A stretch of DNA of 64,000 nt from Bugula neritina (Eukaryota; Bryozoa; Gymnolaemata; Cheilostomatida; Bugulidae), in the NCBI GenBank assembly GCA_964035545.1, contig OZ037772.1, positions 7,483,389 through 7,547,388 of the forward strand, in the 5' to 3' direction. A program made the position numbers and the translations under genes. Under the pieces are notes generated by a model. That model was given only the letters and a program-made list of their open reading frames with translations. It made no database searches and was not told the origin of the DNA. Shown piece after piece: positions 37,769 through 52,945 of the stretch (positions within the stretch are counted from its first letter, which is position 1; each line of letters begins with the position of its first letter).

Positions 37769-39342
37769 TTAACTGTAAACCAGCCCTAATGTTTGTATCT
37801 CCTGTCAGCTGAAACACTGAATGCTGGCACTGTTATTGTAATAAGGAACAAAACAGTTTCAAAAGAGGGACCAGCAGGCAGCCTTAGGATTCTGAGATAT
37901 TACGTAAATGGACTAGGACAGCAACTGCAGCAAACCAAGCTTAATGTTTGTATCTCCTGTCAGCTGAAACTCATCCTCAGTGTAGAAGTGTGCTAGTATC
38001 GTAAAATTTAACAGCGCCTAGAAAAGCATATTGGTGATGAAAGAGATTTTTGGATAACTCAAGAAATTTGTGCATTAGGATCTTATTGATAACACAATAA
38101 TTGAAATACTGACAATGTTCAGTTTTGGGTATGAATTACTCAGATTGGTGCGCAGCCTGTAACTGGCCTTGTAAGAATACACCAGGATTTCTAGATGCAG
38201 AAGTTTGCTTGCTGTTAAATTTGCTGAAAAAAATTGAATAAACTAAAGCAAAAGTTATATAATTGATTGCTGCATAAGTGTGGTTAAAAATATCAAGGTA
38301 TTGCTCACAAAAGCCATAAAAACATTTATTATAAAATAATAATTCAGACCATATAATAACATGATTAAAAGTAAGTAACCTCTTGGGTCCTTCATACAAT
38401 ACGCAGTAAATAATATTGTTAAAATAGTAGATTAGAATAGTAACAGTTTTGTTATAACTGCTGCCAACTGGTTGTACTAATTTTGTCAAGAGTTTATATA
38501 CTCTGGTTGTTGTTACTGTACCAGGAAAAACTTTGTTGCATAAACAATAATTTTCTCTAAAATACCACAATGATTGTGTCCCAAAGCATAGCAAACACTC
38601 ACTGGGTAGCCTCAGAGTATCAACCTAGCCTGGCAGAAGTAGGGCGAAAATGACAGGCACCCAACCACAACACCTTGACTACAGATCTAATAGTCAGCAC
38701 AAGGCAGATGAGTAATGTGTGCTGATATATGTCACCCAAACATGAATAAAAGTTATTGAGGTCAATAATGATTTATATAGTGGGCAACACACAATCAGTT
38801 ACACAACCCTTTATATATTATACTTTCCTGTGTGAAGTAAAGTTCGCCTCAAGCTTTCATATGTCAAAGATAAGCATGTATATTGTATACATTCTTTGGA
38901 TGTGATTTCATAGGTAATATGATAGAACACTCAACTCTATTGAATAGTGTCACGCAACACTAAATTAGTAACACTGAGTAAGTGTCTACAATCATTAACA
39001 GGCAAGAGGCTAGTGCTATAACCAGTGTATTATTTTCATGTAGAGACGTCTTCAGGGTGAAAGGTGAAGGACATCTCCATATGAGTGACTAAGAAAGACT
39101 AATTTGCATTTGATTTGGTGAGTTCATACTGGGTAGATTATCTGAATTCTTTTATATGTGTACAGTTAAGAAACAGTTTTGTACTAATTTTACTGTATCT
39201 CTTCAGTCATCTCATGCTCCTACACTTATAGTGCACTAATTAGTCATGTTATTCCACACTGTGTTGCATAATTACTGCTGAGAGAGGCTCTTGTTACATG
39301 ATTCATCATAACTGTTGTGGTATAGCTAGTGTTTTTCTTACT

Positions 39343-39563
39343 CACACACACACACACGCACACACACACGCACACGAACACACACGCACACACACGCACA
39401 CACACGCACACACACGCACACTCACACAAACACACGCAAACACACACGCCCACGAACACACACGCACACACACGCACACACACGCACACACACGCACACT
39501 CACACAAACACACGCAAACACACACGCCCACGAATACACACGCACACACACGCACACGCACAC

Positions 39564-39602
<39 letters not shown>

Positions 39603-39670
39603 CACACGCACACACACACACATACTCACACACACACACACGCGCACACATACGCGCACACACACACGAA
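39343..39670. repeat. (AC)n / ACACGC microsatellite tract
   Basis: About 330 bases of CACACACG-type repeat. It includes one 88-bp block (CACACAAACACACGCAAACACAC and flank) present twice in tandem. The long Thr-His and Cys-Val frames on both strands are composition artefacts. Confidence 0.95.
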
Positions 39671-39932
39671 CGCACACGACAAACCCTAGCTTTTACACTG
39701 ACCGTCCATGTCTATTGTTTAATGGACACATATGAGAAAAGTGATTTCCTGTTAGTAGAAAGTACCTTGCAAATTGAAGTAATTCTTCGCTTACAACACA
39801 AAGAATAACATATAGGTTTTGAGATCTCAAAAATTCTTCACTAATAAAACAATATTACCCTCTGTAATTATTGTCTCGAGGTTTAAAAATCATGAAGAAG
39901 TGTAATTGAAATTTTGTTTCACTGCAGGTGTG

Positions 39933-40348
39933 AAGTTGCCTTTATACCTTCACGATTTTCGGTCAAAATTTCAATTTGACCGGGTTAAAATTTCTCCGAG
40001 TTGCATTGCATTGTAAAAGCCACTCGTTGAAATTTTTGTACTGTGATAACTTAATCGGCCAATTTTAGAATAGGAGTAATAACCCCTTGTAAACATCGTA
40101 CTTATACGGTTATAATTATATAGCCTATGCCTTCTCAATTATCGCTTTTATGCTTTCTGCTTCACTAATTCACTGCGTTTACAAAGGGCATCAAATAGCT
40201 ATTATGCGAGTCAAATTTCAATTTCAGAAAGTGAGCAACCGCATCAATATAATTTCAACGAGTTTCAGTTTGACTATAAAGGGGTACCCAGGCAAGCATT
40301 ACTAACTTAAACTCTGTACTTTTTTCAGCAGAGGTATAAATGCAACTT
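39933..40348 (-). mobile_element. MITE family 2, copy B (inverted)
   Basis: It starts AAGTTGCCTTTATACCTTCACG and ends AGAGGTATAAATGCAACTT, with the interior of copy A in reverse order (for example GGTTATAATTATATAGCC and GAGTTTCAGTTTGACTATA). Flanking TA is not preserved here. Confidence 0.72.
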
Positions 40349-43300
40349 GAAAGATGCCTTTTTTTACTGCAATTGCAGAGATTCAAATTCTTTTGAAAAA
40401 CTCATATGCTGACTTTAATTGCTTGGATTTAACAGCAAAAGAAAGGACATGATTTCTGTCACTATAACAGTCATGTTATAGCAGGTTATTTTGACCAACT
40501 GGTTAACTAAACCAGTTCCTCCCAACAGTTTACTAATTGCATGATTATTTCTTTTAAAATGTTGATGAGCTGCTTTTATTTAGAATATCACTATATGGTT
40601 ACCACAAGATAACCAGTTAGCCTATAGCAAAATAGGTCTGTTAATGGTTGTGTGTCTTACTCTTCCACCCGTAATTTTTTATTTCCTGCATGTTTGTTTT
40701 CTTACGTCTATATATACCGGTAGGTGTTTAGATGTTTGTGATGTGAAAGTTTGCTGAAAATTGCATTGATAGTATTGGAATTGCTATTTGTATTGTTGGT
40801 TGTGCATTTGTCACAGATTTTATAGTTCAAAGTAGTAATCTTGTCATTTGTGTATAACTTACCATGACAGTCACATTTACCTGATATTTGTTCAACAGGC
40901 AAACACCATTGTGTAGCCCTCAGTAATGACCATGCATCACTAGCTGCGCATAAAGTATTTTTGTTGTAATGTAATATCATTATTTAGTGGTGTCAGATAT
41001 GTAATATAAATGAAATAGAAACGCGCGTTATGTAAGATTATTACATTTTGTATGTCGCTTGCTTATCATTTATAGCAACTATCAAACCTGCAATGAATAA
41101 TCTTCTTCTCTTTTGAATAAACAAAAACTTTGTGCATTGATTTCTCTGCATATCTTTTCTTTGTCTTTTTTATTAAACTCATCAACTGAACTTATTGTAG
41201 CATATTGCCTTGCAAATAGTTTGATAAAGTAATAAGCTATTTTATAATATAAATTTGAAATTAAAAGTGCCCGTAACAATTTAGTTTGCTTGTAGTATTA
41301 ATAACTAGGAAAAACATCATGTGAGGAAACCAACTTTAACTATGATATATTGGTACTTAGCTCTTAATACTTAAGCACCCGACAAAGTTATATTGTATTT
41401 CTGTGAATATAAGTACCTTAATCACAAAAAATCGCAATCTTATATGTTGGTGGATTTTTACAGTTTTGTACTCTCAACCCAAAATTCATAAATCTACCAG
41501 CCATAAACGTACTCAGTGCTAGCATGATGTAAACATTTTTGGCTGATATTGTCTCAGCTGAAGTTAATCCTCCCCAGTATTTTCATGTCACTGACTTTGC
41601 CTCAGGTTTTGCTATATTCATGCATTTTGTGTGAAGGTAAAGCTTCGACTTGCACACACTTTGAAAAAACTATAAAAAGCAATAGAAAAATTAATTGCAT
41701 AAAAATCACTTTTGCTTAAAAATAACTTTCAAAATGAAATAGTGGACCAATATTTTGAAGATATAGCATACCAGCCCCTTGTTGTAATTTCTAGGAGATG
41801 CTTAAAATGACTGTATACATTTTGTATTTGCTTTTTAAATTTTTTTCTGTTAATAAAGTATTAATGTTCTTTCTAATTAAAAACTATTATTCTGATAATG
41901 GAAGTTTTGAAAATGTAAAAAACTATAATAACTTTACATATGATTAATTCTTGCAGTGCTTATAATAATCATTAAACATATTGTTCAGGTACAAAAACTG
42001 ATTTTAAGTTGACCTAAATTTGTGTAGAGTCAATCAAATCTGATAGGGAAAACCTTTACACATGATCAAAGGACAGATGACGCATTTTTTTAAGTTTCTA
42101 CTGTTTAAAGCCATGCATCTTATTTCAAAGAAATCAAATTTATTTAAGTTCACTCAACAATTAACAGGGTGGCTGAACAATTTAATTCTACAAAGCAACA
42201 TCTTCTGTGCTATATCATATTTCATGTTTGTAGAGCTGAAGAAAAACAATGACGTGAAGCAGAGTTCATTGTGTTGGTGTGGAGACTTTCACTTGTGCTG
42301 CTGAATAGCATTTATCTAAGAATCTGAAAATTGTAACAAAGGAACCTATTACACCATCAAGTAAGTTAATTTTAATCATCAGTAAAATTCCTTCTAGTCA
42401 ACATTTAGATTTAGTTGAAAACAAAATAATATTTTGATCCCCAAAGAGTTTACTAGAGTCTGAACATCCTGGTAACAGTTTTCTCAACAGAGTGTAGTTG
42501 TCTTTCCTATAATCAACAGAACATATATAAGAAATAGACATCGGTCACATTGTGGAAGCTGTTTTGTTTTTTATTATTACAGCTGCAAAAGTGTGCTGCA
42601 TATCAAATAATATAGAACTTATATTACAAGCAGCAGGATTAGAAAACAACATACAAGTATTAAAAGCTTGTGCAAACTTTTGACCCAATTTTCTGATTGG
42701 TAGATGCAAGTGAACTATTGGACAAATTCAAAGTCTAATATACAATCTAGCTTGACATAAAGTAATCTGGTCTAATCTACATGAAACGGCAAATCCGTAA
42801 CAAACTACGTACTAGATCAAATTCTTACCATTTAGTAAAACCCTTCTTTATCTCTCTTTATTGATGATGTTCTTAGCTGTAGGTGGTATAGGTGCTAAAA
42901 GAACATAAATTCTGTCCAGCGATTTTGTTTTGGATTTTTAGGCTACAGTCTACTGTGCAATTTTATTTTTTATTGTTTCAGCACAGGAAATGCTTAGTCA
43001 CATGCTCCAAAAACTAATTAATCCCATACTACAACATTTTTGTAAACAAATACAAATATATTATAATTTAAATGTATTAAGTAAGTGTGTTAGTGTGAAG
43101 TTTACAGTGTAACTTTTCATTTAATTCTTTTGACTTGCAATTGATTGGAGTTTTCAATTTTGAATTAATGCACCCAACTGTCAAGACTAAAAGTGTAACA
43201 TGTCTAGTTGGCAAAAATAATATTATGCAATACTACTTGTGTATAGGACATATAGCACAAAGCTTAAAACAAGTATTGATAAAAACACGATGTAAATAAA

Positions 43301-43689
43301 TACAGCTATTATAGAAAAGTAAACAGCTATTTTGTTATACTTGAGTTATTTACTTATTACACATATTTTTGTCAATTGACTGTAACTGAGGGCAAAGTCT
43401 GTGCTGTAGGCACAGCTTGTTTATAAAATGCAAACATGATATCTCTTCAACCTACAGCTTTGCATGTTTCACTATATATAACATATATAAATCTTTTTTA
43501 AAATACACAGGTTGTTGTGACTCTAAAACTAGTTATACTGTTATAGCTCTACTGTATTTTTTTAATATAGCAACTATTGCAATACTGCTATATTGCAATA
43601 GCAAAACTAATTATTGCAATGCTAATAGCAACTATAATGTAAAGCATTTTAACTATAATAACTACTTAATGCAGCTTTGGCTTGGGAAT

Positions 43690-43862
43690 TAAAGCTTTGC
43701 TTCATGAGTTTGAGGCCCGACAAAGGTCTTTGGTGATGTTAGGAAGAGCATCCAGTCATAATTGCTCCTATGCCTAATTTAAATAAGTCTTTAGCCTGCT
43801 TTAACAAAAACCCTTTTCATTGGGGTTCTCAGAGGCATAGCGACTATAAACTTGCGTGAGTT
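43690..43862 (+). mobile_element. tRNA-derived SINE copy
   Basis: It shares GAGCATCCAGTCATAATTGC with the copy at 5005-5195 and GGGATAGCGACTATAAACTTGC-like 3' sequence with 52800-52945 (here GGCATAGCGACTATAAACT). The tRNA-like head is truncated or degraded. Confidence 0.6.
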
Positions 43863-43914
43863 TTTTACTTAATGCAGCTTTGCAAACAAAAAAGACATGC
43901 AAAAACAGTAATAA

Positions 43915-45325
<1,411 letters not shown>

Positions 45326-48300
45326 ATGGCAGAGAGAACACTACACAACGTTTCTAACCAAGAAGAAGCTCGGCTTCTGGTAGAGTCAGTGAAACTAGAG
45401 GAAAGAAAAGATTATATACTCTCTGTTGATGAGAACATGCAAACAGCTCTGCATTTTTTGGCTTACAACGATAGAGTTGATGTAGTAAACTATCTCTGTG
45501 AACTATTTCCAAAATTTGACAAACTGCTACTAGCTAAGGATACAAGCGAGAGAACAGCTTTGCATTATGCTAAAACTAAATTGATAGCAGAAATACTAGT
45601 AGAGTCCGTTTCACCTGAGAAGCAAAAGGAATTCATCTTTTCTGCTGATACCAATTATTGTACAGCATTACACGTTGCTGCTGACAATGATAGAACAGAT
45701 GTGGTAGAGTATCTTTGTAGTTTACCAGTAAAAGATGAACTGCTGTTTGCAAGAGATAATAGAGGCTGGACAGCCCTTCATTATTCCTCTAATCAGAAAA
45801 TATCACAGTCGCTTGTACAATCCGTTGCATCTGAAAAACAGAAAATATTTCTGTTGTCAGTTAGTATGCTAAAGTCTACATCGTTACACATGGCAGCTTG
45901 CAAGGGTAGAACAGATGTAGTAGAATATCTCTGTAGTTTACCAGTGAAAGAGGAGTTGGTATTAGCAAAAAGTGACACAGGCCGCACAGCCCTTCATTAT
46001 TCTCCAAATCAGAAAATTGCTCAACTACTACTAGAGTCAATTTCACTTGACAAAAGAAGAGATTTTATATTATCAGTTGCTGATAGTCAACTCACAGCAT
46101 TACATGTAGCTGCTAGCAACGGTAGAACAGAAGTGGTGGAATATTTTTGTAGTTTACCAGCAGAAGATGAACTCCTGTTAGCAATAGATCAGGATGGCTG
46201 CACAGCCCTTCATTATTCCTCAAATCAGAAAATAGCCCAACTGCTTGTAGAGTCGCTGAAATCGGAAAAACAGAGATACTTTGTATATATGGTAAACAAT
46301 AATAAATCTACTGCTCTGCATGTAGCTGCTACCGAGGGTAAGGCTGATGTAGTAGAGTATCTCTGTAGTTTATATCCAAACAATGATGAGTGGATACTAA
46401 AGAAAGATAATAATGGTAATACTGCATTGCATGTTTCTGCAAATAGAGAAATTGTAAAAACACTTTTGGGATCTGTCAAAAAAGAGCTGAAATCAAGTCT
46501 GTTTTTGGCTAGAAACAACTTCCAACAAACAGCACTGCACACCGCTTCAATTTCCAACAAAACTGATGTACTAGAATGTCTTTGTAAATTTGAAAATATT
46601 GGTGAGTTACTTCTCATAAAAGATTGGACTAGCAGAACTGCCTTATACTACATTTACAGCAGATATGCAGCTGAAATTTTGGTTAATTCAGCAACAGAAG
46701 ACGTAAGGTCTAAGTTATTATCAGCTGTTGACAGAGATGGACAAACAGTATTGCACAGAGCTGCTAAATTCAGTCGAACTGATGTAATAGAATATTTCTG
46801 CAGTTTATTTAGTGACGATGAGGTGATGCTCAAAAAAGACATGTTTGGTAAAACAGCTTTACACTATGCAAAGAATAAGCAAGTTGCTAAAAATCTTCTC
46901 ACATGTGTCACTTCAATAAACCAGAAAGACTTTATATTGTCTTCTGACAAATTAGGATCAACAGCATTGCATACAGCTGTAGCCACTAGTCAAACCTCTG
47001 ATCTGGTGAAATACTTTTGTCAATTAAGCTTGGCTGATGATCAATTGTTTCTGCATAAAGACATACACGGAAAATCAGTTTTGCATTGTGCTATTAATAG
47101 CAACGTTGCAAAAATGCTCATAGAGTCAGTTGCACCGAAGAAGCAAAAGAGCTTCCTTTTTTCTCTTGATATAAATCAGCGCACAGCATTGCACTATGCT
47201 GCTATATGGTTTCGAACAGATGTTGTCAAGTTCTTCTGCAGTTTACCCTTGGTTGATGATGAATTTATATTTTTTAAAGACAAAATTGGGCAAACAGCTT
47301 TACATTATGCTCAAAACAAAGAGTCAGCAGAAGCTATTGTAGAATCAGTTACATCATCAAGACAGAGATATCTTCTCTTTTCACAAAATGGAAACAAATG
47401 GACAGCATTGCATTCTGCAGCCTTAAATCCATTTGGAGCAGATGTAACAGAGTATCTTTGCAAAATATCAGTAGGAAATTATGAGCTGATATCCGCTCAA
47501 AATTCGTATGGTCAAACAGCATTGCATATTGCTTGGAGCGCAAATGCAGTGAGATCCATTCTCTTTTCTCTACAAACTGAACAGTTACCTTTTCTGCTCA
47601 TGAGTGAGGATAATGCAGGAAACACACCTCTTCTTTCATTAACACTTTTAGGAAATTATAATCCCTTAGAACAAATCCTGGAGCATATTGAAGATCAGTG
47701 TGGATCAGAAGTAATGCCATCATGCTTACAGAAACAAAACAAACTCAAACAAAACATTTTACATCTTGCAGCTTTGTCGCCACGCCTTGACAAAATATAT
47801 GATGTTTTGATGAAATATTTACACAATGAGGATATAGTGAGCATGATGTATCCTGATGTACGTGGTAACACACCAATTCATTATGTTGCTGCCAAATACA
47901 ACATCAGAGTGTTTGCTGACTTTATGCTACACCTTACTTTGCCAATGAGACATTTTGTGGTAAATCATTCAAATAAGCTGCAAACAACATGCTTGTCAAT
48001 AATTGCTAGATCATCTTTTGATACAAAATATTATGTTGACAACATTCTTGGGCCACCTACAAGCAAAACAGCATTATCAGCTCCTGAGATAGCACCATTG
48101 GTTTTTGCTTCATCAATTTCTAGCATTTTGTACAGAATGTTTCCATATTCATACAATCAAAATGTGTTCAAAGTATTAAGCCATGCTCTTAATCAATACC
48201 CAATATCAGACAGTTGTTTGATTACATCGCTTGATCTGAACAATGAAACAGGAAAAAGTTTGCTGGAAAAAGAAAAAGTATGTGATTTCCTTTGGTTTTT

Positions 48301-51300
48301 CTTTCAGTTTCATTTAATACCACCATGACTAAATTGTTTTGTGAAAACAACTCTCACGTTTTGTTTTATTCCTATCTTCAAACTAAACTGGAATGCTTGA
48401 AATTTTACGTGATGTATTCAAAATTTTAAAGTTGAAAGTTGAGCAAAACACTATTACTTTACATTGCCTTTTTTATTTATAAATGTTAGAGATCTAAAAT
48501 AATTATACTGTATTTGTATTAGGAATCGAATAAAGGTCAGGACTACTTGTTAATGATCGTTAACACAGTTGATGCTGAAGGGCCAATACAAGATACTGTG
48601 CAGAACAAACTCAATGGTATGGACACCCTTGAGTATCATGGCAAACCAAAGGTATAACCACTTTGTTATATGTGACTGCAAAAAGATAATACATTTTTGT
48701 TGTTTAATTTGATAGTATAAAACTGAAATGTACAACTGACTGATCGAATTTATGTTAAGTTGTCATTGTGATCAAATTAAAAGTTGCAAAACTCCTTTTT
48801 AAGGATCTGCACCGTATTTTTATAAATAGTTCACCATAGTAAACTGACTGGTCAAAAACTTAAGAGTGTGCAGTGAAAAAACGCTAAACTTCAGAGCAAA
48901 CTGACTTTTAGTTAACTTCACTTTCAACTTTAAGTTTACAATAAAAACATTTTTATTTCCATCAAAATACTTTATTACTCATCATCACCACAGAATAAAT
49001 GTTCATTGAAGTATAACACCATTTTTGTATTATAATTATTTACATATATTAGTGGTTTTATGGATGAATGAGTCCTAAATCTGAGTTAGGCCCACTATAC
49101 ATTTCAGCTACAATGCAATTGCTTTGCTGCAAACATTGTATTTGTATTTGAAGGATGCATATTGTTGTAAATTGCAAAGGTGCTGTTGAAGCTAAATTCT
49201 AGAAGATTTTGTTCAGCTGGCACTGTTTCATTTATAGATAGCAGTGATACAGAGTTCTGTACCAGAACCAGATCTGAATCTAATACCACCAGATCCTGAC
49301 TACCTGATCCTCACTGTGAAGTATCATACAGACAGTTATGAGAGGTAAGTTTATAAATATAACATTCCGATTTTTTTGTTTTGAGTATACATTTATATTA
49401 TTTATACAAAGTAGTTTATATTATGTGATTTCTTTGTATGTATCTTTCACAAACACCTAACAGAAATCCAGCAATAGACATGTCAAAATACAAAGAGACT
49501 AGCCATCTGATTACCGAGCTGAGCTGCGGTCCTGATGTACAGAGAGTGAGTGTAAACTCAACTCTGAACAAGAGATACACCAGAGATGATGAGGAGAGAG
49601 AAACAGATGATGACGAAGACAATTATGACTCAATAGAAAATGGAAAGAAAGTTGAGCTTAAAGAAAAAAAGTCTAAAGTACTAATTATTTGCAATCAATT
49701 TGAAATCAAATATGGAATGAATCAGCAAAACTTACAGACAACCAAGTTTCGAAGAAACACATTAAAGAAAGCACACGCAGTATTCAAAGAATTTTGGAAT
49801 TTCGAGGTAATTACTTTTTAATGATATTATTAATGTATGGTGTAATATTTGTAGATTATTCACGTTACATTAGCATCATGTGAATACTTTTGCTAATTTA
49901 TGTACATACATTAAAACTTAAACTCTCAAATTCAATATTTTACGGCTTAAATGTATTATTTTAGTGCATAGAGTGGTTACTTTTGACCTAAATATAGAGT
50001 CAAGTTACAACTTTTATTTGTCAATGGTAAATATTATAGATCCTGCGAGTGATTTTGTTTAATCATGTACCTAATTAACACACAAACTATCTGGTAAAAA
50101 GATGTTTCTGAACAAACTAACTTGGTTTTATCAGGTAGAAGTCAAGTATGATCTCTCTGCAGAAGAAATGCTAAGTTCTATATCTGAGTTCTCCAGATCA
50201 GAAGGACATGGTTCAATGGCTGCTTTGACTATCCTATCTCATGGATATCAGAGAAACATAATGGGAGCTGATAACCAATCACTGTGTTCTGTACAGGAAG
50301 TAGTTGATTCATTCAACACAGGAAATGTTCAGAATATAAAAAAGGTTTATACATTGTGGTATTACCTAAACAGTGAATTGTGGCATCAAAGCATTTTAAA
50401 CGCATGAGTTGCTTTATTTTTGGTATCTAATAATGAATTTTGTTTAAGACTAAATCACAATTTATATTAGACTTATAATTTTTGTTTTTAAACTTGTCTA
50501 AGTAATATCCAAATGTTTATGTTACACTTTTATTGCTTATATTGTAGCTATTATTTCTGTCTTACTGCCGCGGAAGTATTCTCCCTCAGTACAACAGAAC
50601 TCCACACAGCTTTGAATCAAGTTCTGATTTCCCATGGCCAGAAAATGAGGTGTCAGTAATGTATCAACCTGTAAGGAAGGGTTTTAATGAGACTTTAAGA
50701 AGGCAGGAATGGAGCAGACAACCAACATTCCAACCATTAGATGTTCCTGTAGATTGCTATATTTTGTTTTCTACTTTACCAGACAGCAAGTATGTATAAT
50801 TTGAACTGGGCACGAGTATCAACTAATCATATTGAATTTCAATATTTTAGTTATACCGTAGAGCTTCTAGACATGTAACTAGAGCAATGCTTCAGCAAAG
50901 CTATTCAATTCACCATTCTGAACCTAAAATTTCAAGTGACTTCAAACAAAGTGCTCAACATAACATTGAGTGCACGGTGTCTTTCATTTAGGTTTCTTAA
51001 AATTCACAAAAAAAACGTCAATTTAAGTAAATAAAATATCGCAGATCATTGCCCATATAGTATTCCTATAGTAGGCTTTATAGCAAAGGTTACATAAATT
51101 CTCAGTAACATTTCTGTAATGCACTCTGCACAAATCTTCCATGCAGGTCGAAGCCAGGACTGATGTTCAAATGTCTGTCAGAACATCTGAGAGATCTGAC
51201 CAGTGATTACAGAAGTAAACTATTGACACCTGCTACCAGCTCTTCTGATGACATCACAAAACAAACAGACAGACAGATGTTAACAGATGATTCTGTGTTA

Positions 51301-51483
51301 TCAGACGAAAGAAAAGACAAGCCGGTAATGAGAGTAAACCTACTTGACTTACTCACAGATGTAGCTGGAATAATGAGAGATACGTCCAGATCTACACAAT
51401 ATGCTAACTTATGTTATACTGTTGATAGAAACAGTCAACAGATTTTTATTGACATATTTAAGCCCAACTCTGAGTCTGAATAG
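45326..51483 (+). CDS. Ankyrin-array caspase-like protease, copy 2 (1439 aa)
   Basis: Seven exons join in frame: 45326-48277, 48523-48651, 49238-49344, 49464-49806, 50135-50344, 50548-50789 and 51147-51483 (4320 nt). Exon number, phases and four of seven exon lengths (129, 107, 343, 210) equal those of copy 1. The first exon encodes about 23 ankyrin repeats against 39 in copy 1. Residues 985 to about 1105 are the degenerate caspase fragment: the His site reads Thr999 and the Cys site Ser1034 (IQSS). The second caspase unit keeps LSHG (His1213) and SYCRG (Cys1254). Between the two units lies an Asp/Glu-rich stretch (DDEERETDDDED) that is absent from copy 1. The Arg that follows KALIICNQF in copy 1 (RDGM) is KYGM here. 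ATG 45326 is clear: it is shared with copy 3 and lies 27 bases after a probable UTR splice acceptor. Likely cytosolic; function inferred as for copy 1. Confidence 0.9.
45430..47960 (+). repeat. Ankyrin repeat array of copy 2, about 23 repeats
   Basis: Alternating TALHVAA-type and TALHYSS-type repeats in the 72-aa module. The N-terminal two and C-terminal dozen repeats have one-to-one partners in copy 1; the central array is eight modules shorter. Confidence 0.88.
48523..49600 (+). other. Degenerate caspase fragment in copy 2
   Basis: DYLLMIVNTV, GKPKIAVIQSS, IPPDPDYLILTV, LITELSCGPDV and VNSTLNKRY correspond position by position to the fragment in copy 1. Both catalytic positions are replaced, so the same loss is fixed in both paralogues. 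Confidence 0.6.
49670..51480 (+). other. Caspase-like catalytic domain of copy 2
   Basis: SKVLIICNQF, ALTILSHG, FLSYCRG, VDCYILFSTLPDS, GLMFKCLSEHL and QIFIDIF appear in caspase order. Relative to copy 1, the exon at 51147 has a 30-nt insertion in the variable section after the SSDDIT motif. Confidence 0.75.
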
Positions 51484-52799
51484 CATTCTTACACAAGTCA
51501 AACTTACATATTCTGTCTCCTAGTAACACTTTTTTGAGATATATGAAAGTGATAGTATATATGTGATAGTGACGCTGATTAACTGATAGTGGTACCCATA
51601 TATAAGTTGGAGTGATACTCTAACAATCAACTAATAGTAATGGTTCTTTCTATATATTAACACTCTCTGTGTTAATATAGTGACAGTCTTTGAGTCCCAG
51701 AGACACATTCATTACAGGACTTTAATATCGTGCGTCATTGATATGCATACAATATAACCTATAGTAAAACTAGTTTAGAATATATATTACTATGTTATAT
51801 TATTACCATACTTAGCTTTACATAAGTTCTTTGCTGAATTATTATGTAATAAATGTCCAGATTTTTTTTAATTTGCTGCAGTGCTTATAATTTTCTACCA
51901 TTCTCCTCTAAATACGTTTGTACTTTTTCATATGCGATGTTCTTATATATATCATATGAAATTATTAAAACAGTATTACTCTATCATTTATAGTCACCTC
52001 ATTATGCCTCCTCTTTATTAAAACTAATATTTTCTAAGAACAACTCCCGATACCCTGTACAGCTACTGAATATATATACCGACAGAGGCTTTTCTTAGTT
52101 AATTATATATGTTTATGTACCTTATACGTTTATTCATCTTTTTTATTTTCAAAATGTGTTTATAAATTTCATAATGACTTGGCTTGCTAATTACCATGAT
52201 TATCTTATTGAAATCCATGACTTTGTGCTTACTATAGGCAACCCCTAGACCACGGCGCTCCTTATAGTAAGAAAATATAAACATAACTAATAATAACATT
52301 CAAATGTTTCCTTAGTTTCATGCCCTTGCATTATAGGGTTCAGTGTAGACAACTCTCAACTGTAATATACTAGTTTATGATAATATCTCCACATAAATTC
52401 TGTCATTTAATGCCTTGTGAAGGCAACTCCAAGCTAGAAGAAACCAGGTCTACTATTTTGCATCTCTTATTGTAAAACAGTAAAAGTGACAGCGTAAGTC
52501 ACAGTATAACTTTTCATACGTACACATCTGTATCCAGTATGTGCAGCTGGGTTTTTTTGAGTGAAGTTTATAAAGTCTACAGTTATTCATTAAATTAAGT
52601 AATTAGATTTGATATTTTCTAAGTAAGCATAATAGAAGAGGAAGAAACGATGTTGGTCAACAACCCTCATACTGAAGTTGATCTTAGGTAGCTCAGAATA
52701 TGATTTTTATCGTACGGTGTGAGCTGCAACAATGTTTTACATCATAAAGTATATAATCTCATCTCATCTAGCGTTACAACAGATTCGACTAGTAAACAT

Positions 52800-52945
52800 G
52801 AAGTCAGGGTTTGAGCTGAACAAAGACCGTTGGTGATGCTAAAAAAATTTAAAATACGTCTTTAGTAGGCTTTAACAAAAACACTTTCCATTGGGGATTT
52901 CTTACAGGGATAGCGACTATAAACTTGCGTGAGTTTTTTCATTTT
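52800..52945 (+). mobile_element. tRNA-derived SINE copy, truncated
   Basis: It carries CAAAGACCGTTGGTGATGCT, TTTAGTAGGCTTTAACAAAAAC and GGGATAGCGACTATAAACTT, parallel to 43720-43858. The middle CATCCAGTCATAAT part is deleted. Confidence 0.55.

Noticed and set aside
38136-38594. Minus-strand frame of 152 codons
   Set aside because: No family motif; amino-acid composition is typical of AT-rich noncoding DNA and no splice context supports it.
39244-39808. Thr-His and Cys-Val frames of 110-160 codons on both strands
   Set aside because: Derived from an (AC)n-type tract; the same pattern appears in several frames at once.
40708-41279. Minus-strand frames of 65-90 codons
   Set aside because: No recognisable motif, no homologous copy in the window, AT-driven composition.
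46225-46617. Minus-strand frames opposite the ankyrin exons (also near 45793, 62471, 62687, 62915 and 63410)
   Set aside because: They repeat with the 216-bp module and are shadows of the plus-strand ankyrin frame.
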